Part shown: positions 22,025-31,700 of the stretch, piece after piece
Layout of the letters: every line of letters starts with the position of its first letter
Position numbering within the stretch: the first letter of the stretch is position 1
IMG/VR virus record: IMGVR_UViG_3300030060_007507
Location: 1 to 32,193 of that record
Origin: a virus
Length of the DNA stretch: 32,193 nucleotides
Strand: one strand, 5' to 3'
Translations under genes and position numbers: made by a program
Notes under the pieces: generated by a model
Told to the model about the DNA's origin: nothing
Database searches by the model: none
The model's input: only the letters and a program-made list of their open reading frames with translations

Positions 22025-24019
22025 ATGGTCAAGTATTTAAGTGGTAGAGTCAAAAGAACTCCGCAAGATCAACTAAAGGAGGATCGCTACGAATATCTTG
22101 GTCTGGAACAAGCAGAACCAAATTTAGCTGATCCACCCACTGCTTCTAATAGCATACCCACTGGTCAAAAATTTCAATTAATATCAATACCTGGTTTTCC
22201 TGGTAGAAGATATTGGGTGCCACTTGGTGGTGGTTTAACTCAAGGTTCAATCACTATACTTGATGAGGGAACACAAGTTAGTGGTACTAGTAGTATTACT
22301 GAACTTAATTTTGTTGGTGCTGCTGTTACTGCAGAGGCAAGTGTTCAGCATCCATCTGGACATCCAGGTATTGCTGCTACCATTACAGTTATTCCAGTCA
22401 CAGTTGGTGATAATCCACCTATAGGTGCTGGAGCAACAAATAATGGAGAATTATGGTGGGAGAGTGACACTGGAGACTTATATGTTTATTATGATGATGG
22501 TAACTCATCTCAATGGGTTATGGCAAATGCTGGTGGTAGAGGTGATAAAGGTGATAAAGGTGCTCCATCTTCTGTAGCAGGACCACCAGGACCAGCAGGT
22601 TCGCCAGGACCAGCAGGTAATCCAGGTGATAAAGGTGCTACAGGTTCTCCATCTACTGTAGCAGGACCACCAGGTCCAGCAGGTTCACCAGGTTCGCCAG
22701 GTCCAGCAGGTACGCCAGGTTCACCAGGTCCAACAGGACCAGTGCAAAAGGTTACAATTTCAGACACTCCTCCAACTTCTCCAACTCCAGCAAATGGTGA
22801 GTTATGGTGGGAGAGTGATACATTTGATCTGCACATTTATTACAATGATGGAAGTTCAGCACAATGGGTTTCTGTTACATCTAATGATGCATTAAAGGGA
22901 GAAAAGGGAGAACCAGTCACAGGACCACCAGGTCCAGCAGGTCCGCCAGGTGCAGCGTCCAACGTGGCAGGACCGCCAGGTGCAGCAGGACCACCAGGTT
23001 CACCAGGACCAGCAGGTAATCCAGCATCTAATACAACTTATGATTTAAGTGTACCTAATGCTACGACTAAAATTAGATTAGCAGGATCTGACTCCACAAA
23101 TGATGATGTCGAATTAGTCGGTGGTGGTGATATCTCTGTCACAAGGGATAATGCTAATAAACTTACAATTAGTGGGACAAATACACAATTGAGCACAGAG
23201 GATGTGCAAGATATTGTTGGAGGCATGGTTACTGGTAATACTGAAACAAATATAGCAGTTTCTTATGATGATACAAATGGAAAATTAGATTTCGTCTCCA
23301 CAGATACAGATACTAATACAGATACATTTACAGGATTAACTGATACCCCCAGTTCTTTCAGTGGTCAAGCTGGTAAAACAGTAAAGGTTAACTCTGGTGC
23401 AACTGCATTAGAATTTACGGATCTAGGTTCAGGACCACCAGGTCCAGCAGGATCACCAGGACCAGCAGGTTCACCAGGTCCAGCAGGATCGCCAGGTTCT
23501 GCGGGGTCTCCAGGTCCAGCAGGATCACCAGGTCCAGCGGGATCACCAGGTTCTGATGGAGATGATGGTTCAGCAGGTTCGCCAGGTCCAGCGGGATCAC
23601 CAGGTCCAGCAGGTTCGCCAGGTCCAGCAGGTAATCCATCTTCCGTAGCAGGACCACCAGGTCCAGCGGGATCACCAGGTTCAGCAGGACCACCAGGTCC
23701 AGCAGGTCCGCCAGGTGAATCTGGTATGGGTCTTAATACCAAAACATCAGCATATACTTTACAAATATCTGATGAACAAAAACTTATCACAACAACTGCT
23801 GCAATTACAGTTCCAAGTGGTGTATTCAGTGCATCTGATGCAGTTACGATATTTAATAATTCAGGCAGTGGTTTTTACATTTATCAAGGTTCAGGAACAA
23901 CCTTATATCTTGCAGGTACAGCAACGTCAGGAGATAGATTTTTAGCAGGTAGAGGAGTTGCAACTATAATATGTGTAGGAACTAATACTTTTGCAGTCAC
24001 GGGTGGAGGACTGACTTAA
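22025..24019 (+). CDS. Collagen-like tail fibre protein A with C-terminal knob (664 aa)
   Basis: The N-terminus ([33 protein letters not shown]) looks like a conserved cyanophage attachment domain. [15 protein letters not shown] module occurs twice, at about residues 140 and 260. Three collagen-like G-x-y blocks lie at residues about 183-239, 299-334 and 468-565, mostly of GPAGSP type. Between blocks 2 and 3 is a beta-rich linker ([13 protein letters not shown]). The last about 90 residues form a globular knob ([18 protein letters not shown]) that matches the end of fibre B at 25886-27292. It probably forms a trimeric stalk with a tip. The stop overlaps the next start by one base. Confidence 0.88.
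   Translation: MVKYLSGRVKRTPQDQLKEDRYEYLGLEQAEPNLADPPTASNSIPTGQKFQLISIPGFPGRRYWVPLGGGLTQGSITILDEGTQVSGTSSITELNFVGAAVTAEASVQHPSGHPGIAATITVIPVTVGDNPPIGAGATNNGELWWESDTGDLYVYYDDGNSSQWVMANAGGRGDKGDKGAPSSVAGPPGPAGSPGPAGNPGDKGATGSPSTVAGPPGPAGSPGSPGPAGTPGSPGPTGPVQKVTISDTPPTSPTPANGELWWESDTFDLHIYYNDGSSAQWVSVTSNDALKGEKGEPVTGPPGPAGPPGAASNVAGPPGAAGPPGSPGPAGNPASNTTYDLSVPNATTKIRLAGSDSTNDDVELVGGGDISVTRDNANKLTISGTNTQLSTEDVQDIVGGMVTGNTETNIAVSYDDTNGKLDFVSTDTDTNTDTFTGLTDTPSSFSGQAGKTVKVNSGATALEFTDLGSGPPGPAGSPGPAGSPGPAGSPGSAGSPGPAGSPGPAGSPGSDGDDGSAGSPGPAGSPGPAGSPGPAGNPSSVAGPPGPAGSPGSAGPPGPAGPPGESGMGLNTKTSAYTLQISDEQKLITTTAAITVPSGVFSASDAVTIFNNSGSGFYIYQGSGTTLYLAGTATSGDRFLAGRGVATIICVGTNTFAVTGGGLT
22573..23721 (+). repeat. 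Three GPAGSP-type collagen repeat blocks in fibre A
   Basis: Blocks lie at 22573-22741, 22921-23027 and 23428-23721. The commonest unit is 18 nt encoding GPAGSP, with alternating synonymous codons (GGA/GGT, GCA/GCG, TCA/TCG). Interruptions such as NPGDKGATG and [10 protein letters not shown] break the pattern without leaving the Gly-x-y register. They are GC-richer than the flanks. Confidence 0.92.
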
Positions 24020-25746
24020 TGGCAGTGGTCCAACAATACTTGTTTACAAGTAGTAGAGACTATGGTATTCTACACATAGAAAGTAATGGTAAAGCAAATT
24101 TATATATGCATCATTGTTTTGATGATGATGATAATTTATACGTAAGCACTCAAGATTATCAAGGATCACGTAATTATACTGGATATGGTGGTGGTAAAAT
24201 GACTCCCACTGCAATACTTAAAATTAATTCAAAAACTGGAGAGGTCATATGGCAGAAACACGTTGATATGTGGAAGGGTGGTGGAGATAATAGGGGCATA
24301 GACATCGATACTTCTGGAAATTTATATAGCGTTCACATGACAACTTCATTAATACCATACTCCGTATCTCAATTTAGTGGAGGTAATGGATATCAAGTAA
24401 TACTGCATAAGTGGAATGGGTCAAATGGTAATAATATTTGGAGTAGAGGATATGGTATATACAATTTAAATTATGCACAAACTGTAAATGGATATTATGT
24501 CTATCAGATTGATGATCTAGCTTGGACTCTTAATTGTATTGGGACATCATCAGTAACTATATTTGGTGAAAATAGAAAACCAGCACCAAATATTTACAGT
24601 CCTAGTGTGGGTTGTCAAAATTTAAACTTTGTAAACATTAGCAATTCAGGTTCATTAAATTCAGAGTATGAGTATACAAGAAGTTCTGCTTTTTGGGGTG
24701 GTGGTTATGTTTCAACTTGGTACGACTCAGTTATGGATGGTTCAGGTAATCATTATCTTGTAATGACAAGAAACAATTCAGTTGGTTACTATGGATTAGG
24801 AACAACTAATCAAAGAAATTCGAGTTTGGTCGTAATGAAATTAAATTCTTCTGGTGTTATTCAATATCAAAAACAATTTAGTTATATTAATTCTCTAATG
24901 GATAGTGGTGGAACAAGTCATGAAGGACAACGGATTGCAGTTGATGATAGTGGAAATGTTTATACAGGACATAGGGTCAGAAAAACACATAGTGGAGCTT
25001 ACTATGATCATTTTATAATCAAAAATAATTCCTCTGGCACTATACAGTGGGTTAGGAGATTGGGAGTTTCAACTCCCGTAAATACTCAAAATGAAAACAT
25101 AGTTGGTATCGTTGTTGATCCTGATGATAATAATTATTTCTATGTTTTAATCCAAACTAAAATAACCCTTAACAGCGTATGGGGTAGTAATAAAATAGCA
25201 TATGTTTTAGTGAAATATAACTCATCAGGAAGTATGCAATGGCAAAGAGTTATAGTTGGTCAGGCAACTAATGGTTCTGGACAGATGACTGTTACTAATA
25301 GTATGAGATCTCACGGTCACAGAAGGAGAGGTAGTTTTTACTTTAAGAAGAGGGGTATTTACATAAGTGTTCAATTTTATACAGGCACTAGCGGTTTAAC
25401 TGGTTATCATTGTGGATTTATTCATTTTCCAGTTGACACCTATCTGGTCGGTGATTGGACTATTCCAATGGGTTCTGCACAAACAAGTTACAAAATCTAT
25501 ATACGAGATATGTCTACTGGAATAGTAAGTCAAACTATTTCTTCATATGCATATTGGCAGAACATGGACTTTACTAGATATACTAACGTGGGTTCTGCAC
25601 CAGGTAAAACAAATTATAGTCCTACCAGTTACTCTGCTCAATATATGTCAAATCCAGTTAATGGTAATTCTACTAGCGATAGCATAGTATACGCTGCACC
25701 TTTTAACACATTTTCTGCATATACTGCAGGTTTACATACCGAATAA
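24019..25746 (+). CDS. Beta-propeller-like putative tip/receptor-binding protein A (575 aa)
   Basis: The protein begins [16 protein letters not shown]. It carries repeated blade-like segments of two kinds. One is the K-I/L-N-x-x-G-x-x-x-W/Y-x-K type: LKINSKTGEVIWQKHV, MKLNSSGVIQYQKQF, VKYNSSGSMQWQRVI. The other is the I-D-x-S-G-N-x-Y type: IDIDTSGNLYSV, VMDGSGNHYLV, VAVDDSGNVYTG-like. These recall SBBP/PQQ-type beta-propellers. The C-terminal 100 residues are Tyr/Ser-rich. It overlaps the collagen fibre stop by 1 nt and is followed by a 43-aa ORF. I infer a fibre-tip adhesin; no enzymatic residues are recognised. Confidence 0.75.
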   Translation: MAVVQQYLFTSSRDYGILHIESNGKANLYMHHCFDDDDNLYVSTQDYQGSRNYTGYGGGKMTPTAILKINSKTGEVIWQKHVDMWKGGGDNRGIDIDTSGNLYSVHMTTSLIPYSVSQFSGGNGYQVILHKWNGSNGNNIWSRGYGIYNLNYAQTVNGYYVYQIDDLAWTLNCIGTSSVTIFGENRKPAPNIYSPSVGCQNLNFVNISNSGSLNSEYEYTRSSAFWGGGYVSTWYDSVMDGSGNHYLVMTRNNSVGYYGLGTTNQRNSSLVVMKLNSSGVIQYQKQFSYINSLMDSGGTSHEGQRIAVDDSGNVYTGHRVRKTHSGAYYDHFIIKNNSSGTIQWVRRLGVSTPVNTQNENIVGIVVDPDDNNYFYVLIQTKITLNSVWGSNKIAYVLVKYNSSGSMQWQRVIVGQATNGSGQMTVTNSMRSHGHRRRGSFYFKKRGIYISVQFYTGTSGLTGYHCGFIHFPVDTYLVGDWTIPMGSAQTSYKIYIRDMSTGIVSQTISSYAYWQNMDFTRYTNVGSAPGKTNYSPTSYSAQYMSNPVNGNSTSDSIVYAAPFNTFSAYTAGLHTE

Positions 25747-25877
25747 TGATTACAACATCAGTCACAGTTGAAGAGTATATACCAGGTGGTAATCCTGATA
25801 GAGGAGAGACACCAGGATATATTAAAACGTCTAACGTCACAGTAGAATTACCAGAAAAAGAAGAGGGTTCTGAATAA
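25746..25877 (+). CDS. Small ORF of cassette A (43 aa)
   Basis: A 43-aa ORF reading MITTSVTVEEYIPGGNPDRG and ending LPEKEEGSE. Its ATG overlaps the previous stop by one base (TAATG), and it ends 8 nt before the next fibre gene. It is acidic with no membrane segment. It takes the same place as the 61-aa ORF after the second propeller gene, which supports it as a real cassette member. The sequences of the two small proteins are not obviously alike. Function is unknown. Confidence 0.6.
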   Translation: MITTSVTVEEYIPGGNPDRGETPGYIKTSNVTVELPEKEEGSE

Positions 25878-25880
25878 ATA
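25873..25880 (+). promoter_or_regulatory. Late-like AATAAATA box 5 nt before fibre B
   Basis: AATAAATA overlaps the stop codon of the 43-aa ORF and ends 5 nt before the ATG at 25886. The same box at the same distance precedes fibre C at 28799. If it were a true late promoter, transcription would start at about the ATG, giving a leaderless or nearly leaderless mRNA. Confidence 0.3.
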
Positions 25881-25885
25881 ATTCT

Positions 25886-27292
25886 ATGGCAGTAAATTTT
25901 CCCGACAGTCCCTCATTAAATCAGAATTTTACATCAGGTGGTGTGACATTCACATGGGATGGTTCTGCATGGAAGTTAAATTCTTCATCAGGAACGAAAG
26001 GGGATAAAGGAGATACTGGTGCAGGAGGACCACCAGGTCCAGCGGGTTCACCAGGTGCTGCATCAATAAACAATAATGCTGACAATAGAATAATAACTGG
26101 TTCCAATACCTCTGGTGAGTTAAATGCTGAATCAGATATAACTTTTGATGGAACTAAACTAAAATTAAATGATAATAAAAGGATTGACTTTGGTACTGAT
26201 AATGATTTACAAATATCTCATACTGATACTCTAGCAAGTCAAAATGATTCAAATGGAGACTCAATTGTCGATGGTGATACTTCATTTATAGAGGAGAGTG
26301 GAACGGGTGGTTTAATTTTTAAGACAAATGGTGGACCTGGTGATGGTGCGTATCAGTTCTTTGATGCAAGTTGGAGACCAATATTAAAATTATTCAGTGG
26401 TAATAGTGCAAGAGCTGCTTTATATCATGGAGGGATAGAAAAATTAATTACTGATTCAGCTGGTATTTCTATTACTGGTGGAATTAAAGATAAGGATGGA
26501 GATTTAGGAAGTTCAGGACAAGTTCTTTCTTCTACTGGTACTGCATTGAATTGGGTATCACCACAGACAGGTCCAACAGGATCACCAGGACCAGCAGGTT
26601 CACCAGGATCAGCGGGTTCGCCAGGTCCAGCAGGACCGCCAGGCAATAATACCTCAAACACATTTCTTACATTAACAGATACACCATCTTCGTATAGTGG
26701 ACAGACAGGTAAAACTGTCAAGGTTAATAGTTCAGGAAATGGATTAGAATTTACAGATCTAGGTTCAGGACCACCAGGTCCAACGGGGTCACCAGGTCCA
26801 GCAGGATCGCCAGGTTCTGGAGGATCACCAGGACCAGCGGGTTCACCAGGACCAGAGGGTTCTTCAGGTACAGCAGGACCACCAGGTGCACCAGGTGCAA
26901 CAGGATCGCCTGGTTCGTCTGGTTCACCAGGACCAGCAGGATCGCCAGGTGCAGCAGGACCACCAGGTCCAGCAGGTCCGCCAGGTAATGAAGGATTTTT
27001 AGCAAATAGTAGTAAATCAGGATCGTATACTTTGGTCGCTTCTGATGATCAAAAATTAATTAATACTAATAGTGGTGTTACAGTTCCTAGTGGAGTATTC
27101 AGTGCACCTGATGCAGTAACCATAGTCAATAATAGTACAGGAAACATCACAATAACTCAAGGAAGTGGAGTTACAATGTATTTTGCTGGTTCATCAACCA
27201 CAGGAAATAGAGTTCTTGCACAAAAAGGTATTGCTACTTTAGTTTGTATATCAAATAATAATTTTGTTATTAGTGGTGCTGGATTAAGTTAA
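25886..27292 (+). CDS. Collagen-like tail fibre protein B with C-terminal knob (468 aa)
   Basis: The N-terminus NFPDSPSLNQNFTSGG followed by FTWDGSAWKLN is a common phage fibre head module, also used by fibre C. Collagen-like blocks lie at residues about 40-57, 228-253 and 293-368. A DSNGDSIVDGDTSFIEES region and a beta linker lie between the first two. [19 protein letters not shown] is shared with fibre A just before the last block. The C-terminal about 90 residues ([20 protein letters not shown]) match the fibre A knob. It probably forms a trimeric stalk. It overlaps the second propeller gene by 1 nt. Confidence 0.88.
   Translation: MAVNFPDSPSLNQNFTSGGVTFTWDGSAWKLNSSSGTKGDKGDTGAGGPPGPAGSPGAASINNNADNRIITGSNTSGELNAESDITFDGTKLKLNDNKRIDFGTDNDLQISHTDTLASQNDSNGDSIVDGDTSFIEESGTGGLIFKTNGGPGDGAYQFFDASWRPILKLFSGNSARAALYHGGIEKLITDSAGISITGGIKDKDGDLGSSGQVLSSTGTALNWVSPQTGPTGSPGPAGSPGSAGSPGPAGPPGNNTSNTFLTLTDTPSSYSGQTGKTVKVNSSGNGLEFTDLGSGPPGPTGSPGPAGSPGSGGSPGPAGSPGPEGSSGTAGPPGAPGATGSPGSSGSPGPAGSPGAAGPPGPAGPPGNEGFLANSSKSGSYTLVASDDQKLINTNSGVTVPSGVFSAPDAVTIVNNSTGNITITQGSGVTMYFAGSSTTGNRVLAQKGIATLVCISNNNFVISGAGLS
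26567..26987 (+). repeat. GPAGSP-type collagen blocks in fibre B
   Basis: Two larger blocks lie at 26567-26645 and 26764-26987, and a short one at about 26003-26057. Units are the same [12 protein letters not shown] type as in fibre A. The second block begins with a 39-nt stretch (26744-26782) that differs at one base from 23408-23446 in fibre A. Confidence 0.9.
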
Positions 27293-28602
27293 TGGCATTT
27301 ACACAACAATTCATACCTAGTCCAAAAAGAGCAGATGCAGCTGGATTTCAACTGCGTCCAACTAATGCTTCTTTTGGTGGAACTGAGGTTGAGGGTAGCA
27401 CAACAGGTTATGGTATACCTCAACACTCATGGCAAAATAGTGGAACCACTATGGTTAGTGACGGAGTTGAATTATTAATACCTGATCATACAACAGATGG
27501 TAGATGGTTGGCAGTTCATCAAGGTTCGATGACTGGATCAGGTTTTTCATATCCAAGAGAATTAGCTGGTATGATGACCACAAATGGTGGAGATAATTGG
27601 AGTAGTGGTGCATTAACTTTTCCAACTTATAATTCAGGTGCTTTTACAAAGATGTATGATTGGGATACTAATGGAAGCACATCATCACCTAAGTGGATGA
27701 TAACTGGTGGTGCTTATCCAAATTACGATACAACTAATTCTGGTGGTAGTAATATTGCTTGTTATTTTTCAACAAATTTTACAACTTGGTCACGTATAAG
27801 TGTTGATAGAGATAATACTTTCGGAGGAAATACAATAAATCAATATATAAGTGCTGTTTGTTATAGTAATGGATATTGGGTTGTTGGTAATGGTAGAACT
27901 GGTAAAGTTAATAGATCAAATAATGATGGTTCATCTTGGGGTTCTTGGGTTTCAGGAGCAAATTCTTTCAGACCTGTTTACGCTTTAACATCAAATGATG
28001 GTGGAAGTCAAGTTGTATGTGCTGGACAGGGATATATGGCTTATTCCAGTAATAGTGGTCAATCATTTACTACATCAAGTTTATCTAACGGGAGTGATAG
28101 AATTCATAATTTAATTTACATACCTGGATATGTGTCTGTTGGAAATACACAAAAAGGTCCTGGCGTTTGGGTCGGTGGTGGTGGAAGATATAATACTGGA
28201 TATCAAAATATGTTTTCAAGTGTAGAAGTTTATTATTACTCAACTGATGGTCAAAATTGGACTTTTATTGATACGGCTAACGATACTAATTTAGCAACTA
28301 GAACTCCTACTTTTGGAAATAAATGGAGGATTGTTGACTCAAGGGATGGAAAATTATTTACTTGGGGAGACGATGGTAGTGGTGGTAACGGATATAAATT
28401 TTATATGAGTGACATGTCTCTTACAAACTGGACTGAAATTACAAGTCAAAACCCATTTACAGGGACTACAGGTAATTCTTACCCTCAAACATACGCTGAA
28501 AAAGGTGATAATTATAGAAATGGTAGATATATGGTTGGATCAGGAATGGGTAGTGCATATAGAAATGCTGCTGGAAGAATAGCATATCTCGACATACTAT
28601 AA
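27292..28602 (+). CDS. Sialidase-like (Asp-box) beta-propeller putative tip protein B (436 aa)
   Basis: It starts MAFTQQFIPSPKRADAAGF. Several Asp-box-like turns are visible: TTNGGDNWSSG, RSNNDGSSWGSW, YSSNSGQSFTTS and STDGQNWTFI. Each follows the S/T-x-D/N-x-G-x-S/T-W pattern of BNR/sialidase-type propellers. I see no convincing sialidase catalytic Arg triad or Tyr/Glu pair, so binding is more likely than hydrolysis. The N-terminal M-A-x-x-Q-Q motif resembles that of propeller A. The gene overlaps the fibre B stop by 1 nt and its own stop overlaps the 61-aa ORF by 1 nt. I infer a fibre-tip adhesin. Confidence 0.75.
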   Translation: MAFTQQFIPSPKRADAAGFQLRPTNASFGGTEVEGSTTGYGIPQHSWQNSGTTMVSDGVELLIPDHTTDGRWLAVHQGSMTGSGFSYPRELAGMMTTNGGDNWSSGALTFPTYNSGAFTKMYDWDTNGSTSSPKWMITGGAYPNYDTTNSGGSNIACYFSTNFTTWSRISVDRDNTFGGNTINQYISAVCYSNGYWVVGNGRTGKVNRSNNDGSSWGSWVSGANSFRPVYALTSNDGGSQVVCAGQGYMAYSSNSGQSFTTSSLSNGSDRIHNLIYIPGYVSVGNTQKGPGVWVGGGGRYNTGYQNMFSSVEVYYYSTDGQNWTFIDTANDTNLATRTPTFGNKWRIVDSRDGKLFTWGDDGSGGNGYKFYMSDMSLTNWTEITSQNPFTGTTGNSYPQTYAEKGDNYRNGRYMVGSGMGSAYRNAAGRIAYLDIL

Positions 28603-28787
28603 TGTATTATATTCAAAAATCAACAACTGAAAATAGTATTACCACATATCATTATTATGATGGGATTAGTTGGTCAACTAATTTTTATTCTAAAAAAGAA
28701 TATGAAAACTCAAGTGAATGTGATACAATTATTTCTGATGCAGGTGAAGATCCAGATTGGACTGATGTTGAAATTAAATCCATCTAA
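28602..28787 (+). CDS. Small ORF of cassette B (61 aa)
   Basis: A 61-aa ORF (MYYIQKSTTENSITTYHYYD) rich in Tyr, Ser and acidic residues, with no membrane segment. Its start overlaps the propeller B stop by one base (TAATG), and it ends 11 nt before fibre C. It occupies the same cassette position as the 43-aa ORF after propeller A. It could be a fibre assembly helper, but nothing in the sequence shows that. Function unknown. Confidence 0.65.
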   Translation: MYYIQKSTTENSITTYHYYDGISWSTNFYSKKEYENSSECDTIISDAGEDPDWTDVEIKSI

Positions 28788-28793
28788 TAAATA
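28786..28793 (+). promoter_or_regulatory. Late-like AATAAATA box 5 nt before fibre C
   Basis: AATAAATA overlaps the stop codon of the 61-aa ORF and ends 5 nt before the ATG at 28799, in the same arrangement as the box before fibre B. It may be a late promoter, or just AT-rich junction sequence copied with the cassette. Confidence 0.3.
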
Positions 28794-28798
28794 AGAAC

Positions 28799-31700
28799 AT
28801 GGCAATAGACTTTCCAAATAATCCAAATAGTGGTGACGTACACTCAGTCGGAGGTGCTTCTTGGAAGTATAATGGATATGCATGGACAAGAATACCAGAT
28901 CCTGGTGCAAAAGGAGAACCAGGTGATAAGGGAGCAACGGGCGACAAAGGAGACGCAGGACAAGACGGTAATCAAGGTGATAAAGGATCGCAGGGTGATA
29001 AAGGATCGCAGGGTGATAAGGGTAATACAGGTGATAAGGGTAATACAGGTGATACTGGAGATAAGGGATCGCAAGGAGAGAAGGCAGGTTTAGTTTATCA
29101 ATTTTCTAATGCCACATCAATGGTTGATCCAGGCATTGGTAAGTTTAGATATAACAGTACGACATTTTCATCAATAACAACTATAGCGATTGATATTGCA
29201 GATAAAAATAGTAATAGTGTATCAAATTTTATTGACACATGGAATGATTCTAATAGTGTTATTGATGGGGTACTAGAAATAAAGTCAAATGATAATAGTG
29301 ATACTACATTATCAATATTCCAAGTTACTGCTGTATCAAATAATTCAGGGTGGTTTTCTATTACTGTGCAGAATGGCACTGGAACCATACCATCAGACCT
29401 TGAAACATGTGTAATAAACTTTATAAGAACAGGAGATAAAGGTGCAAAGGGTGAGGTTGGACCTCAAGGTTTAGGTGGTGTAAGTTTTGAGTATAAGTTT
29501 AATGGCACAACTATAATTGACTCTGATCCTGGCAATGGTAAGATCATTATGAATAATTCGAGTGTGTCTAGCACAACTCAAATATACATTGATGATGTTG
29601 AAGGTGGGTCTACAAATACAAATATTGAAACTTTTCTCCGAACTATTGATGATTCTAATAGCACAATTAGAGGTCATTTACGAATCACAGATAAATTTAA
29701 TGGAAATAAATTTGTATTATACTCAATCACTGGATCAAGTGTTGAAGCAACTGGTTATCATAAAATAAATGTAACACATGTGACGGGTGATGTTGCTGGT
29801 AATGGTAATTTTGCAAACAATGATGATTTAGTACTAACATTTGCAAGAACAGGAGATAAAGGGCAAAAGGGGGAGATAAATGTATTTGAGATTGAAATTC
29901 AAGATGGTGATAATCCAGATGAAGAGAAATTAGTTTTAACTGGTCCGTCAAGTTCTCTTGATGATGAGGTTGTCTTTGAGGCAGGTACGGGATTAAGTAT
30001 AGCGAGAAGTGGTGATAAGATTACATATACAAATACTGTAGTTAATACACAATTATCCACAGAGCAAGTTCAGGATATTGTTGGTAATATGTTCTCTAAT
30101 AACACAGAGACAAGGATATCGGCAACCTATGAAGATTCAGATGGAACTATTGATTTAGTTGTTGATGATATGACATCTGATAATAATACAACTTATGGTA
30201 TTTCTGCTGCAGACGGTGACAGTGGTAATCAAGAAAAGATAGTATTGTCAGGAACAAATCCAACTACAACAGATGATGTTGTGCTTGAAGCAAGCACTGG
30301 ATTAAGTATTTCAAGGAGTGGAGATACGATTACATTTACCAACACTGATACTGGTTCGGGTACTCCTTCTTTAACTACAGAGGAAGTTCAGGATATAGTT
30401 GGTGATATGGTCTCTGGTAATACTGAAACTCGTGTCAACGTTTCTTATAATGACACTACAGGTAAATTAAATTTTGTTGTTGATGATATGACATCAGACA
30501 ACAATACCGAATACTTATTAAAGTCATTGCAAAATTCTGGATCAAATCAAAATCCCTTATTAACTCTACAGACAACAGGAGGATCAAACGCAGATACAGT
30601 TGAATTTGCAGGTTCTGATGGTGTTACTGTTAATAGAACTAATGATGGCAAGATAACAATTGGTGGTGCTGCTGTTGGTGGATCAAATTCAATTCTCACA
30701 AGACAAGATAGTGGTGATGCTGTGCATCCGATTGTGTATGTAGATTCTATTACTGATAATACACTTAAAACTTTAAAGACTGAAAACCAGAATAATAGGT
30801 TAGCATACAATCCATCTGGTAATCTACTTTACTCATACATTACACAAGTACATCAATTAAAAACATTCAACAGTGGTAGTGTAGGTAATGCTGGACAAGT
30901 ATTAGTATCTGGTGGTGGAAGTGCTGGATGGTCGTGGACTGATGCATCAAATGTTGGTGGTTCTGTTGATAACTATGTTGATAGTCTTTCATTCAATGGT
31001 AATACACTTACTGTAGGAAGAACTGGTAGTCTATCTGATTTAACAATTAATATATCAAGTGTTAATACAAATGATAATACAACTTATGGATTATCAGTAG
31101 TAAATGGAGCTTCAACAAACCAAGAGAATATAAGATTGACAGGATCAAATCCAAGTTCAACTGATGACATAATAATAGAGGTCGGTAGTGGATTAAGTAT
31201 TGCGAGAAGTGGAGATAAAATTACATTAACAAATACTGATGGTGGATCAACTGTTCAAGGAGTGCCGACTGGTACGATTATAATGTATGGTTCATCATCT
31301 GGTATACCCAGTGGTTGGTTATTATGTGATGGTCAATCAACATCCTCATATCCCGCTTTAGCAGCGATTGTCGGTAGCACCGTCCCTGATTTACGAGATA
31401 GATTCATTGTCGGTGCAGGAAGTGCTTATAGTCAGAACGCTAGAGCAGGAGCAAACACTGTCACTTTAACTGTGGCAGATATGCCTTCTCATAGTCATAG
31501 TACAAATAACCATGATCACTCACTTTCAGGAAAAGTTACAGGAAATCCAAATACAACACTTACTGGTTCTGCTACCTACATCGCAGAAACTTGGGCTGGT
31601 AATGGTCAAGCGACGGGTATTTTTGCTAAAGACGGTGGATATGCTGCAAGTTTAACACCAGGTAGACCTGATACAAGTCCAACAGGTAGATTAAGAATTG

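Noticed and set aside
22510-22836. Minus-strand ORFs with Gly-Pro repeats opposite the collagen blocks (also 23365-23790 and 26425-26721)
   Set aside because: The GGN-CCN repeat reads as another Gly/Pro repeat on the opposite strand, so these open frames are a by-product of the sense repeats. They have no start context or operon position.
22573-23721. Regular short repeats that might suggest a CRISPR array
   Set aside because: The repeats are 9-18 nt, in frame, encode Gly-x-y triplets and have no unique spacers of constant length.
27292-28602. Active sialidase
   Set aside because: Asp-box turns are visible, but I find no convincing catalytic Arg triad or nucleophile pair. Asp-boxes also occur in non-enzymatic propellers.
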